Origin: Paludibacter sp.
GTDB lineage: Bacteria; Bacteroidota; Bacteroidia; Bacteroidales; Paludibacteraceae
Length of the DNA stretch: 16,988 nucleotides
Assembly (NCBI GenBank): GCA_028748945.1
Contig: JAQTOL010000016.1
Span: 1 to 16,988, forward strand
Direction of reading: 5' to 3'
Shown: piece after piece, positions 7,482 to 16,598 of the stretch
Layout of the letters: every line of letters starts with the position of its first letter
Numbering within the stretch: position 1 is the stretch's first letter
Translations under genes and position numbers: made by a program
The notes under the pieces: generated by a model
The model's input: only the letters and a program-made list of their open reading frames with translations
Told to the model about the DNA's origin: nothing
Databases searched by the model: none

Positions 7482-8597
7482 TCAGACAACGTCTTTCCTT
7501 TCCTTTTCTTTTTGAAGATATTCTTTGGGTAATTTTCCGGTTTGTTTTTTGAATGCTTTATAAAAGCTGGTACGATTATTAAATCCTGATTCGTAAGCAA
7601 TGGCTTCTATGGTCAGATTGTTTTTACCGGCTTTATTGAGTAATCCGATGGCAGTCTGTATACGTAAAGTATTAATATATTCGTTGAAACAGCAATTCAA
7701 TCTACTGTTTATTACCATAGAAAGTAAGTTGGGTAAAATCTTCAATTCTTTGGACATCTCGGAAAGGGTGTAATCCATATTTAAATATGATTTTTTCTTT
7801 TCCATTAATTCAATAATTTGCAAGCGGATATCTTCAACTTTCTGATCGTCTAATTTTAATGCAGCATATTTAACCGCATTTTCAACAGGAACTTGTGAAA
7901 TAGCCTGAACTTCGAATAATTTCATTGAATACGTCATTCTGAAGAAAACATAAATAAAGAAAATCTGACCAAAAATAGGCATATATAAAATTACATATTG
8001 AATGTCCATATTTAGTAAGAAAGGAAAAAATGCCATGGATTGAAGAATCATCATAGTCCACAAAAACTCATTAATAAGGATCATTTGTTTGTTTTTTGAT
8101 TCGGGTCTTAATCTTATTTGACTGTGTTTGCTAAGTAAGTATATGTTTGAACCTAAAGAATAACAGACTATTATAAGATTATATATTATACCGAAAATAG
8201 TCATTCTCCCGGTTTCAGCAAACTGAATTGTTCTGGTTGCCCAAAGTGGTTCTATGATACATAAAATAATAAAGGGAAGAAAAGTATAGGTTGGAATAAA
8301 TAATTTCCAGTTGAATTTGATTGTTTTTCTTTCAGGATGAAGAAAGCTCTCGACAACACTAATTATTAAACCTCCGAATGATAGGTTAGAAGCTAATCCT
8401 AAATAATAGAGCAAAATGTTTCCGCTTTTGGCAAAAATAAAAGTATTATCTAATATGGCTGCAGTCGATGCAAAAAACATACAACCAAGCCAGAAATTCG
8501 CCGGTTTGTCTTTCGATTTTACCCAACTTAAAATGGTAATAATAGATAAATTTAAAATTGCAGAGGATGAAATAATAAGGACTAATTTTTCATTCAT
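7482..8597 (-). CDS. Membrane-anchored AraC-family transcriptional regulator (7-TM + HTH)
   Basis: A 371-residue protein. The N-terminal two thirds (about 5-235) contain roughly seven hydrophobic membrane segments, for example LVLIISSSAILNLSIITIL, FIPTYTFLPFIILCII and YVILYMPIFGQIFFIYVFF. The C-terminal part (about 275-360) is an AraC-type double helix-turn-helix (LSEMSKELKI..., then IEAIAYESGFNNRTSFYKAF and TGKLPKEYL). This layout is known in Bacteroidota and implies a regulator that senses in or at the inner membrane and binds DNA from there. The ATG at 8597 is preferred over a TTG five codons earlier because the first helix follows it. It is divergent from the outer-membrane protein gene at 8838 and convergent with the LRR gene. 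Control of the divergent unit is a reasonable guess from position. The signal is unknown. Confidence 0.9.
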   Translation of the reverse strand: MNEKLVLIISSSAILNLSIITILSWVKSKDKPANFWLGCMFFASTAAILDNTFIFAKSGNILLYYLGLASNLSFGGLIISVVESFLHPERKTIKFNWKLFIPTYTFLPFIILCIIEPLWATRTIQFAETGRMTIFGIIYNLIIVCYSLGSNIYLLSKHSQIRLRPESKNKQMILINEFLWTMMILQSMAFFPFLLNMDIQYVILYMPIFGQIFFIYVFFRMTYSMKLFEVQAISQVPVENAVKYAALKLDDQKVEDIRLQIIELMEKKKSYLNMDYTLSEMSKELKILPNLLSMVINSRLNCCFNEYINTLRIQTAIGLLNKAGKNNLTIEAIAYESGFNNRTSFYKAFKKQTGKLPKEYLQKEKERKDVV

Positions 8598-8609
8598 AAA
8601 AAATGATTT

Positions 8610-8644
8610 CAAAATTAACTAATTAATATATTCTACTGTTCAAA
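8610..8644 (-). promoter_or_regulatory. Weak promoter candidate for the membrane AraC gene
   Basis: On the minus strand TAATTTTG (8617-8610) fits the -7 consensus and TTTG (8644-8641) lies 23 bases upstream, slightly more than the usual -33 spacing. The resulting leader would be only a few bases. A second -7 match, TATTTTTG at 8664-8657, would give a longer leader but has no -33 partner. No convincing promoter is visible for the divergent gene at 8838. Confidence 0.25.
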
Positions 8645-8837
8645 ACGAAAGGCATGCAAAAATAGTAAAATAATTACTAATTACACATTACTTCAATAAA
8701 AAAAATACACGGTAGTTTTTTTTTGAAAATTGCCAGATCAAAAAGTGTGAATTTTAAATCAGATTTAAACAAGAGAATAAAATGAGTGTTCGATATAACG
8801 GAAAAACAATTTAAATATTAATTCAAAAAAAAATACC

Positions 8838-9998
8838 ATGAAAAAAATTATTCATTTTGCAGCAATTGTATTGATACTATGCAGTTCTGCCTCAACTTTA
8901 CAAGCTCAGGAGGATATTTCGAGTATCTTCAAAGCAGGTGTTGCCGACTTAAATACGGTTGCCAATGGTTATCTGACTCCTGCGGGAAATAGTTTTGCTG
9001 CCGGCCTGGGTACAAACTGGTACAATACTGCTGCCGTACACAAACCATTTGGCTTTGATTTAACTATCGGGGGCGGACTTGTAGAAGTTCCTGTTGCGGA
9101 GCAAATGTTTAGTCTGACGGGTTTAACTAATCTGGTCCCTACAAATACAAGTATTACTCAGGCGCCAACATTTGGAGGGACAGGACCCGGAGTGGAACTT
9201 AACCTGATGCAACCTCAGACATTGGGAGACGGAACAGCAAATCCTCTTTATCCCGGTAAAATCACTTCTTTTATTACACCTGCGGGTATCTCTAAGTATA
9301 TGCCGACTGCCAGTGTTCAGTTTACAATCGGTTTACCATTTATAAATGATGTATCGGTTCGATTTATCCCAACCGTTAATGCCTCCGGTTTCAATGTTTC
9401 TATGTGGGGAGTTGGAATTAAACATAACTTCAAACAATGGATTCCGGTTGTTAAGGATCTTCCTTTTGATGCTTCCATCCTGTTGGCATACACAAAATTT
9501 GATTTGAAATATGGTTTTCCTGCTTCTGCACGAATTACCCCCGATATGTTAGTAGGTTCCGATCTAGCCTATATACCAACGAATACCGATTATAGTACAC
9601 AGGGAATGAGTATTTCTGCAAATGCAATGACCGCCAATATTATTGTATCCAAAAAATTATTATTTGTTACTCCATATGTTGGTTTTGGTATTACTAAAAC
9701 ATCTTTTAATCTGACAATGGCTGGCAATTATCCGATTCTTGGAAATCCCAAAACTCATGAAGAAGTTATTGGTGGAACAACTTATACAGTTCCCGACCGG
9801 GAAGCGGGAACTAATAAACCGATTATGAATATTGATAATATCGCGAACCCAATTCAAATTGCTCCTACAAGTGAAGTGATGCCAAATGTAACATTTGGTT
9901 TGCGACTAAAAGTGTTATGGGTACTCTCAGTCCATGCTCAATACACGATGCAAAAATATCCTACTGCATCTGCAGGCTTTGGTATTTCGATAAGATAA
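8838..9998 (+). CDS. DUF6588-like outer-membrane beta-barrel protein
   Basis: A 386-residue exported protein with a signal peptide (MKKIIHFAAIVLILCSSAST, then LQAQ). After a short helical segment it carries the pattern NGYLTPAGNSFAAGLGTNWY and NTAAVHKPFGFDLTIGGG (about 40-80), which I associate with the DUF6588 family of Bacteroidota. The rest alternates amphipathic strands typical of an outer-membrane barrel (ASVQFTIGLPFINDVSVRFI, VSMWGVGIKHNF, FDASILLAYTKFDLKYGF, VTFGLRLKVLWVLSVHAQYT), ending GFGISIR. The family function is not known to me. It is divergent from the 7-TM AraC gene and 83 bp upstream of the Reg_prop gene on the same strand, with no obvious terminator between, so the two probably form an operon. 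Confidence 0.8.
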   Translation: MKKIIHFAAIVLILCSSASTLQAQEDISSIFKAGVADLNTVANGYLTPAGNSFAAGLGTNWYNTAAVHKPFGFDLTIGGGLVEVPVAEQMFSLTGLTNLVPTNTSITQAPTFGGTGPGVELNLMQPQTLGDGTANPLYPGKITSFITPAGISKYMPTASVQFTIGLPFINDVSVRFIPTVNASGFNVSMWGVGIKHNFKQWIPVVKDLPFDASILLAYTKFDLKYGFPASARITPDMLVGSDLAYIPTNTDYSTQGMSISANAMTANIIVSKKLLFVTPYVGFGITKTSFNLTMAGNYPILGNPKTHEEVIGGTTYTVPDREAGTNKPIMNIDNIANPIQIAPTSEVMPNVTFGLRLKVLWVLSVHAQYTMQKYPTASAGFGISIR

Positions 9999-10081
9999 AG
10001 AACTGAAAGAACTTAGCTGAAGTGTATATGCAAATACTGACAGGAAGCAAAAAAGTATATTTCAATTAATAAACAAGTAAT

Positions 10082-11299
10082 ATGAAAAAAATAATTCTAC
10101 TTTTTTTAAGTCTGAGTATCTTTTTAATTGGTCAGGCACAATTTTTAAAAAAAATCAATAACAATGCAAATGTTGAGGCCACTTTGTCATGGACTAAATT
10201 CACTACTGTAGATGGCTTACCTTCAAACGCGATCAAAGATGTAATTTTTGATAAAGATGGCAATCTTTGGATTGCAACTTCTTCAGGTGTTTCAAAATAT
10301 AATGGAACAACATTTCAGAATTATACAGTTTCCGATGGTTTACATTCCAATGCTATCGGGCGAATGTATTGTGATCATTTAAACAGGATTTGGGCCATTG
10401 GTGATTATTCAAGTCCGGGATTAAGTGTTTATAATAACGGTTGGCAAACTTTCAACCTGAATAATTCCGTATCGAATCCGGGATATTTATTTCAGGATGC
10501 TGCAAATAACATTTATATTGTTGCCGGGCAGGGGAATATTTATAAATATAATGGTACTCAGGTCGATTCATTATTTCAAGCACCTGATAAGAGAATATCC
10601 AGTGCAATTTTCGACTTAAATGGGATTATGTGGGTGATTTCGTATGAAAAACTGCTTAAATATAGTGGAAATACTCTTGTTGAAACGAAAACACTAACTT
10701 CTAATGGGGTCGGTAGTACTTATATAATTGAAAAAGACAAATTGGGTAAATTATGGATTTTAATGGGAAATTCTCTTTATAAATCTGACGATTTATCAAC
10801 TTTCAATTTGCTGGGTACAACAACATCAAATTACTATATGGATGTGGCATTTGACAGTCAAAACAATATTTATTTAGGTCGTTACAGTAAGGCCAACGGC
10901 GGAATAAAAACCTATGATGGAACAACATGGGGTGCATACGCTGCTTCAGAAGGATTAACAGGCCAAACAGTTCAGGCGGTTGCAATAGGTGTAGATGATA
11001 AAGTATGGGTGGGTGCGGACGATGGACTCTATCGTTCAAGTGCATCTATTACAAGTGTCGTGAATATTAATAAAAATAATTATATTATATATCCGAATCC
11101 GGTTTTGGGTGCATTCAGGATTAAGGGCTTTAATGGAGTTGCCAAACTTACTCTTATGGATATGAATGGTAAGACTTTGATAAAAACACAAGTTGCTGAA
11201 AATGAAAATATTTTACTGAATTTTCTTCCGGGAGGTTTGTATTTTTTGAAATTAGAAACATCAAGTGGAGTAATTGTCGATAAATTAGTGAAACAGTAA
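10082..11299 (+). CDS. Free-standing seven-blade Reg_prop propeller protein with T9SS sorting domain
   Basis: A 405-residue exported protein with a signal peptide (MKKIILLFLSLSIFLIGQAQ). Residues about 36-325 hold seven 'two-component regulator propeller' blades, for example IKDVIFDKDGNLWIATSSGV and VQAVAIGVDDKVWVGADDGL, with the typical F-T/N-DGL linkers. Seven units would close a propeller. The last 70 residues are a T9SS type-A sorting domain (IYPNPVLGAFRIKGF... GGLYFLKL... VDKLVKQ). Such propellers are best known as periplasmic sensor halves of hybrid two-component systems; here there is no membrane helix and no kinase, so it is a secreted or surface-bound version, perhaps ligand binding. 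It follows the DUF6588-like gene by 83 bp. Its ends resemble those of the LRR protein at 6421-7464, although the middle is unrelated. Confidence 0.88.
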   Translation: MKKIILLFLSLSIFLIGQAQFLKKINNNANVEATLSWTKFTTVDGLPSNAIKDVIFDKDGNLWIATSSGVSKYNGTTFQNYTVSDGLHSNAIGRMYCDHLNRIWAIGDYSSPGLSVYNNGWQTFNLNNSVSNPGYLFQDAANNIYIVAGQGNIYKYNGTQVDSLFQAPDKRISSAIFDLNGIMWVISYEKLLKYSGNTLVETKTLTSNGVGSTYIIEKDKLGKLWILMGNSLYKSDDLSTFNLLGTTTSNYYMDVAFDSQNNIYLGRYSKANGGIKTYDGTTWGAYAASEGLTGQTVQAVAIGVDDKVWVGADDGLYRSSASITSVVNINKNNYIIYPNPVLGAFRIKGFNGVAKLTLMDMNGKTLIKTQVAENENILLNFLPGGLYFLKLETSSGVIVDKLVKQ

Positions 11300-11410
11300 T
11301 TGAATACTGATTTTTTTGTAAAAGTGACCCGATGACTTTTACCAGAGTAGATCATATTTGAATAAGAATACGATTATTGATTTATCATTTGGTTTACACT
11401 TCTTTTAATT

Positions 11411-11444
11411 GTAAAAAAGGTTGCCGCGAGGCAACCTTTTTTAC
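11411..11444. terminator. Strong bidirectional terminator between convergent genes
   Basis: A perfect 15-bp stem (11411-11425 with 11430-11444, GTAAAAAAGGTTGCC and its complement) closes on a four-base GCGA loop, a GNRA tetraloop in the plus-strand transcript. Six A on one side and six T on the other let it work in both directions. It lies between the Reg_prop gene (plus) and the nitroreductase gene (minus), 112 and 30 bp from their stops. Confidence 0.9.
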
Positions 11445-11473
11445 ATAAAACGAAAAAACAATAAATTCAGGTT

Positions 11474-12094
11474 TTATTTTTTAGGATAGCCAACCGAATG
11501 AGCTAACAGAATTTTTTGTTCTGGTCGTAAATTGAGTTTAGGAATTAAAATATCCCGGTTGAAACTGCCTCTCGCACCGGTTACGAGTCCTTCTGAAGTA
11601 CAAAATAAGTAGGTATTTTGTGATATATAGCCACAGTCTATGTTTGCCGTTCTTAAACTGGCTTCAGAATCTCCTCCTCTTTTAGCCAGGTCGGCAACAA
11701 AGACTAACTGAACAGGTGCTTCCGCAAATCGTTGACTAGCAGCCTGACTGCGTAAATCATCTGTTGTAATCAGGTTGAGTTTATTGTTCAGCGCATCATA
11801 AAGATAAGAACCGCTTTTTAAGAGGACATAAATCTCCATTTCCTGTTTGTTATTAGCGGAAGGAGCTGTTCTTTTGCCATCAGCCCTGTTTACACCGAAT
11901 GATGCCCATAGCAAATTTGACAATTGTTGGACGGACAGTTCTGTCGAATCGAAAGCTCTGACAGTAGCTCTGTTTGCCAATGCTTCCATCAAAGGCATTC
12001 CTCCTGTTTTTTGTGCTGCAGGAAGTTCAATATTTTGTCCCGATAAGATATTAGAGGCAATTATTGCCAATAATAAAATGCATGTTTTTTTCAT
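11474..12094 (-). CDS. Exported nitroreductase-family (SagB/ThcOx-like) protein
   Basis: A 206-residue protein whose residues about 30-206 fit the FMN-dependent nitroreductase / SagB-type oxidoreductase fold. Visible are the N-terminal arginine motif ANRATVRAFDS (R42, R46), LLWASFGVNR, the APSANNKQ segment (77-84) typical of the FMN site, GLVTGARGSFNRD (170-181) and the C-terminal HSVGYPKK. Unusually for the fold it starts with a signal peptide (MKKTCILLLAIIASNILSGQ), so it should act in the periplasm. The cysteine at residue 5 is too early for a lipobox. The substrate is unknown; the family reduces nitro groups, quinones or flavins, or oxidises peptide azolines. The start lies 37 bp after the stop of the giant CotH gene on the same strand, so cotranscription is possible. 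Confidence 0.88.
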   Translation of the reverse strand: MKKTCILLLAIIASNILSGQNIELPAAQKTGGMPLMEALANRATVRAFDSTELSVQQLSNLLWASFGVNRADGKRTAPSANNKQEMEIYVLLKSGSYLYDALNNKLNLITTDDLRSQAASQRFAEAPVQLVFVADLAKRGGDSEASLRTANIDCGYISQNTYLFCTSEGLVTGARGSFNRDILIPKLNLRPEQKILLAHSVGYPKK

Positions 12095-12131
12095 AATTTA
12101 TTCATTAATAGTGGATAATTTTATTTCAAGT

Positions 12132-15100
12132 CTATCTTATTATTAATACTTTTCCTGTTTGATTTCCAGCTTTAATAAAGTAAACACCTGCTTCCAAATC
12201 CGAAACAATAATAGTCGTAGTTCCACTTTGATCGGACCGGATTTGTTTCTGTAACTGACCTAATGCCGAATAAATTTCAAATATTGTATTCCCATGGTTC
12301 TTCATGACTATCATCAACTTATCCGTTGCCGGATTTGGATAAATTTGTATACCTGATGTGTTTTTATCTTTTGGATTTGTAAGCCCATCGCTGATATAGT
12401 TCATGGCTTTCCAGTTTTCAGGAAAATGATTGTCTAATGTTGGTCCGTTCAATGCTAAAAATGACTCTGAGTTGAATGCATGAACAGGCCAATCGACTGG
12501 AGAATAACTGATATGATCGGCTACCATTCCATATTGATTCAGTAATTCAATGGCTTCAACTTCGTTCGATAATTTTCCATCGATCCATTGCACTACTTTT
12601 CGATTTGGATTCCAATTCGTTGCATTGGAAGTAATGAATAATGTGTCGCCCGGAGCCAGTTCTGTTCCCGGAGGAATTATGCAATTCACTCCTTTTACAA
12701 GACTATAGTTCGACAAATCTATCGTTTTTGTCGATGGATTGTACAAAGCCAGATATTCCGGATTGCCCGAATTTAACGGATCAATATAAATCCGGCAAAT
12801 CATCACATCCGGCTCTATGTCAATTTTAGGGAATTTTGCTCCCAAATTCGTTGATTGTCCGTTTTCATTTCCACCACCAATAGCCGGAGAGTCTGATATT
12901 AATGAGAAATCATAATGTGTGGGATCAGTAAATTTTGGATTGCCAAAGCGGTTTGACGGATCGGCACTCAGCAGATCGTTGTCTGATAAACAATTGCTGA
13001 ATTGTGTTTTCGATTTACTGTCAGACTGATAAGAAGCCATCGAAGCGTTTGATAAAATGCTGTTTGTTACTTTTGCATTTCCACCGGCCCTGCCCGGATT
13101 CTTTTCATAGCAACTGATGGCCGAACCATTCCCGTAGAAAGTACATTGATTGATACTAACCGAACTTGAATCCTTTATGCCAAGTCCCATGTTGCAGTTT
13201 ACCAATAAACTGTTTGTGAGTACTACAGACGATCTTTGTCCCACCGAAACACCTTTATCATATGCATTGACTATTACCACACTGTCGATGATTATATTGG
13301 TGGCCTCTTCACCGATATCAATGGCATCGGCATTGTTTCCCAGAATGTTGTAAAGTCTGGTGTTTCGGATAATTCCGTTTTCGATCCCATCGTAATCGAT
13401 CCCATCCGAATCAAACTCGGGATTCCCGACAAAAGTGCAATTTTCGATGGTTGCATGACCATATTTTACATTAATCAGGTCACTGGTTGCGGAAGAATGT
13501 ATATAACTATTAGTTAAAGTGATATCAGAATATCTTGCCGAAACAGGATTTAATTTCGTTTTATCAATCAGAATATGATCAAGATTTAAATTGCCGTAAA
13601 ATGAATTTATTGCCCCAACGCGTACCGGAACAGGACCTTTTGTAGCATCTTCAACTATGACATAAGTCAGATTAGATGTTGCACTGGTATTCCAAAAGTT
13701 AAGCGCGCCCCAGCCTTCGTTTGTATACTGCGGATTTATTTTGAACGTAATTTTCTCAGCAGAAGTCCCGTTTGCATTGATATTGCCGTGAATAAATATA
13801 TTGCTGTTTGGTGACATATAAATTTCAACACCCGGTTCGATTGTTAAAGTAACGCCGCTATTTATGGTTACATTGTCGCGAACAAGATAGGGCGAACAAC
13901 TTTTGTACAGCGTCGTATTTTCAGCAATAGTATCCGGAACCACACAGGATGAACCTGCTTCGTAAACAGCTGTCAGACTTAAATCTCCGGTAAGATTTAT
14001 GGGGTAATTCTTTGTTGGAGATATCAAATTGTTGTAATCACTTATATCACAAACCATTTCAAGATCAAAACTAACATCCGAACTGTTGGCGGCATTTTGA
14101 TGTACTTCCACTGCCAGCACATTATTTCCGACGAGCAATAGGTTCTTATCTATGGGATAAATACTGTAGGCCGATTCAGCTGCACCACCAATTGCCGAAG
14201 ATGCCATCGTTGTGTAACTGATTGAGCCTGTTGGCATATTATTTCGGATAATCTCAACACCATTCAGATAAACTACCGCTCCATCGTCGACCATTAGATT
14301 TATCGTATAATTCGATCCGGATTTATCAGCTTCACTTAAACCGAAACTATGCCTGAAATAAGTGCTGATATATTTATTCGAACTGCTTGAACCGTAACTT
14401 ATGGTGGTTGTTTCATCACCATCGCCATATCCAAGTTGACCGGCTCCCGATTTCCATGCTGAATCGTCAAAGTTTGTAACAGCCCATGCGGTTCCCTGAT
14501 TTGTCCCATTGTCCAGGTATTTCCAAACGGATGATGTTGGAATAATTGTTTTTTTGATTCCACTCGCCCAACCTTTAAAACTGTAGCCTGCTTTTTCTTC
14601 GGTTGTAACTTCTGAATTTACATTTTTCAAATACTGCCCCGAATTGTGGTTCCCGAAAACCTTAAACCCGTTTAATTTCAAAGTTCCGGCATTTTCAGGA
14701 TAAACAGACAGCGAAAGTGTTGCTGATCCGTTGAACCCGTAATTATTTAAATCGTTTATTAAAACCGCCGGTCTGGCATCCACGAATGTCTTCAACTTCG
14801 AAACCTCATTGTTCCAATATTCAACCGACGGCATTGCATTTCCATAGGAGGAAGTGGTACCCAGCCAACGGGCAATGTGTTTGGGGATTTCCGGAGCAAT
14901 TTCAGCCCGATGATTTTCAATCAGGCTTTTCATTCTGTCCGGACTAAAACTGGTAAATAAATGATCAGCCAGTCTTTTACCAAAATAGGCTTTGTAATCG
15001 GCATTTGCCATTAAGTTTTTGAATGGAAAGGATGTTTGATTCACGGAAAAACTGATAAGATCAGTCCCCGGATTATTGAAACCCCGGTCGAGATCCATCA

Positions 15101-16598
15101 AGATCCATTTCCATTTACCCGAATCTTTTGGCTTCCAGGCCATCACGTTGTGGTCAATCGACGAATTTCCGGTGGCTATTTCTGTAATAACCAAATCGGT
15201 GAAATTTTCAATATTCATTTTTTCTGCTACTGCATCGAAGTTTGCCTGAACGGATAAGTCTTTTGAAAAAAGAGTCTTCAGCTCGTTATATGCAATTAAA
15301 TCACCACATTCGGCATAATCTTCATTTTCGACCATATCAAAAGTACCGGCAGCTAAACCGTAATATTTTTCAATATAATCGGTTTCGATCTTTTCCCTGA
15401 AATTATGAATACCCATATATTGTCCGTTGACATAGACTGTGCACCAACGGAAATGAGAAATGTCTAGATTCATGTTCAGTTGTGTTGCATTCTGTCCCAG
15501 TATATCACGCATCAACGTATTACTCCAGTCGTTTCCTGAGGCTCGCAGTGCAAAGGTTTTAAATCCGGTGCGGGGAGAATCATAAAACAGCGTATTATCC
15601 AATGTTCCTGTTCCATAGCGTTTTTTGAAATAAACACCCAACATTTTTTCAGGTAACTGCCAGGAATAAAGTCCGTTGATTTTAACTCCGGCCATTTCAT
15701 TAAAGGCGGCGCGATCAGAACCGTTGTTTTCGAATAGCTCGATATTTACCGGAACTTCCCATTCCGGTTTAAAAGTTTGAACATAGATACCATTGGTCGA
15801 ATCCCAGAAATTTCCGGGATTAGTTGCCAACGAAACAGCCGGTAAACCTCTGTTTTCCATTTGCTCATTAATAAAATAAGTATTGGTAATAATTGGCCCG
15901 GGTAACATATCCGGTTTAAAAATACGCGCCCTTACTACGGTAGTAGCCGTTATATCAATCGGATTTGTATAGAGTTGAGAACTGAGAGTTGGATCCGCAC
16001 CATCAAGCGTATAGCGTATCTCACCACCTAAATCGGTAAAGAGAGTAACCGAAAGGTTTTTATTATAGATGCCTCCGCGGATATTATATATAGGTTCATT
16101 CAGAGCAAAATCGCTGAAAAACTCCGTTGTGTTGGCATCATTAGGTGTTGCGGTTGAGAAACGGCCCCAGAGATCAAGGTTGTTTTGATTTCTTCCTTCG
16201 GAAATGTCCGGATTTTGATTAATATATCGTAAAGTATCCACGACGGATAAATCGGGTTTATAGAGACCGATCTCTTCAATTTGAGCATCCAGCTTAAAGC
16301 TCGTGTGATTCCCGGTATTCATTCCGTCTGCCCAGAAAATAACGAATCCTTTTGCTCCAATGGTGACATTTCCAATTATCCATTTATTGGGGTTGGTCAA
16401 ATTATCTGTCAAATAATAACCATTCAGGTTAACAGCCGCATTACCATCGTTATACAGTTCTATCCAATCGGCATCATTATTGAAATCGGGATCTTTGATG
16501 GTTGATGCATTCGACGCCATAAATTCGTTAATATACAGTTGCCCTGATACGGTTACCGGGATAAAAAGAAGAAAGAACAGGAATCGAAAATGTTTCAT
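12132..16598 (-). CDS. Giant multidomain CotH-kinase surface protein with lamin-tail, beta-helix and T9SS domains
   Basis: A 1488-residue exported protein. From the N-terminus I see: a signal peptide (MKHFRFLFFLLFIPVTVSGQ); a lamin-tail domain (about 22-120, LYINEFMASN... DADWIELYNDG); a chitobiase C-terminal-like domain (about 165-240, GGEIRYTLDGADPT); a CotH kinase domain (about 245-610) with GKWKWILMDLDRGF carrying D502 and D504; a short bacterial-repeat module (about 625-680, AGYSFKGWASG); a jelly-roll, galactose-binding-like module (about 684-850, VDDGAVVYLNGVEIIRNN); a right-handed beta-helix (about 890-1255); a second lamin-tail-like domain (about 1266-1376); and a T9SS sorting domain (about 1416-1488, IYPNPATDKL). 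CotH proteins of spores are atypical protein kinases; whether this one phosphorylates anything is unknown. The ATG at 16598 is preferred over one 48 bp upstream because the signal peptide starts there. Confidence 0.9.
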   Translation of the reverse strand: MKHFRFLFFLLFIPVTVSGQLYINEFMASNASTIKDPDFNNDADWIELYNDGNAAVNLNGYYLTDNLTNPNKWIIGNVTIGAKGFVIFWADGMNTGNHTSFKLDAQIEEIGLYKPDLSVVDTLRYINQNPDISEGRNQNNLDLWGRFSTATPNDANTTEFFSDFALNEPIYNIRGGIYNKNLSVTLFTDLGGEIRYTLDGADPTLSSQLYTNPIDITATTVVRARIFKPDMLPGPIITNTYFINEQMENRGLPAVSLATNPGNFWDSTNGIYVQTFKPEWEVPVNIELFENNGSDRAAFNEMAGVKINGLYSWQLPEKMLGVYFKKRYGTGTLDNTLFYDSPRTGFKTFALRASGNDWSNTLMRDILGQNATQLNMNLDISHFRWCTVYVNGQYMGIHNFREKIETDYIEKYYGLAAGTFDMVENEDYAECGDLIAYNELKTLFSKDLSVQANFDAVAEKMNIENFTDLVITEIATGNSSIDHNVMAWKPKDSGKWKWILMDLDRGFNNPGTDLISFSVNQTSFPFKNLMANADYKAYFGKRLADHLFTSFSPDRMKSLIENHRAEIAPEIPKHIARWLGTTSSYGNAMPSVEYWNNEVSKLKTFVDARPAVLINDLNNYGFNGSATLSLSVYPENAGTLKLNGFKVFGNHNSGQYLKNVNSEVTTEEKAGYSFKGWASGIKKTIIPTSSVWKYLDNGTNQGTAWAVTNFDDSAWKSGAGQLGYGDGDETTTISYGSSSSNKYISTYFRHSFGLSEADKSGSNYTINLMVDDGAVVYLNGVEIIRNNMPTGSISYTTMASSAIGGAAESAYSIYPIDKNLLLVGNNVLAVEVHQNAANSSDVSFDLEMVCDISDYNNLISPTKNYPINLTGDLSLTAVYEAGSSCVVPDTIAENTTLYKSCSPYLVRDNVTINSGVTLTIEPGVEIYMSPNSNIFIHGNINANGTSAEKITFKINPQYTNEGWGALNFWNTSATSNLTYVIVEDATKGPVPVRVGAINSFYGNLNLDHILIDKTKLNPVSARYSDITLTNSYIHSSATSDLINVKYGHATIENCTFVGNPEFDSDGIDYDGIENGIIRNTRLYNILGNNADAIDIGEEATNIIIDSVVIVNAYDKGVSVGQRSSVVLTNSLLVNCNMGLGIKDSSSVSINQCTFYGNGSAISCYEKNPGRAGGNAKVTNSILSNASMASYQSDSKSKTQFSNCLSDNDLLSADPSNRFGNPKFTDPTHYDFSLISDSPAIGGGNENGQSTNLGAKFPKIDIEPDVMICRIYIDPLNSGNPEYLALYNPSTKTIDLSNYSLVKGVNCIIPPGTELAPGDTLFITSNATNWNPNRKVVQWIDGKLSNEVEAIELLNQYGMVADHISYSPVDWPVHAFNSESFLALNGPTLDNHFPENWKAMNYISDGLTNPKDKNTSGIQIYPNPATDKLMIVMKNHGNTIFEIYSALGQLQKQIRSDQSGTTTIIVSDLEAGVYFIKAGNQTGKVLIIR

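Noticed and set aside
7465..7540. Purine/pyrimidine-rich stretch between convergent genes as a terminator
   Set aside because: The stretches are mirror-like rather than inverted repeats, so they cannot form a stable hairpin.
12641..13517. Plus-strand open frames of 60-93 codons inside the CotH gene
   Set aside because: They lie opposite a well-supported coding frame with recognised domains and have no motifs of their own; shadows of the long gene.
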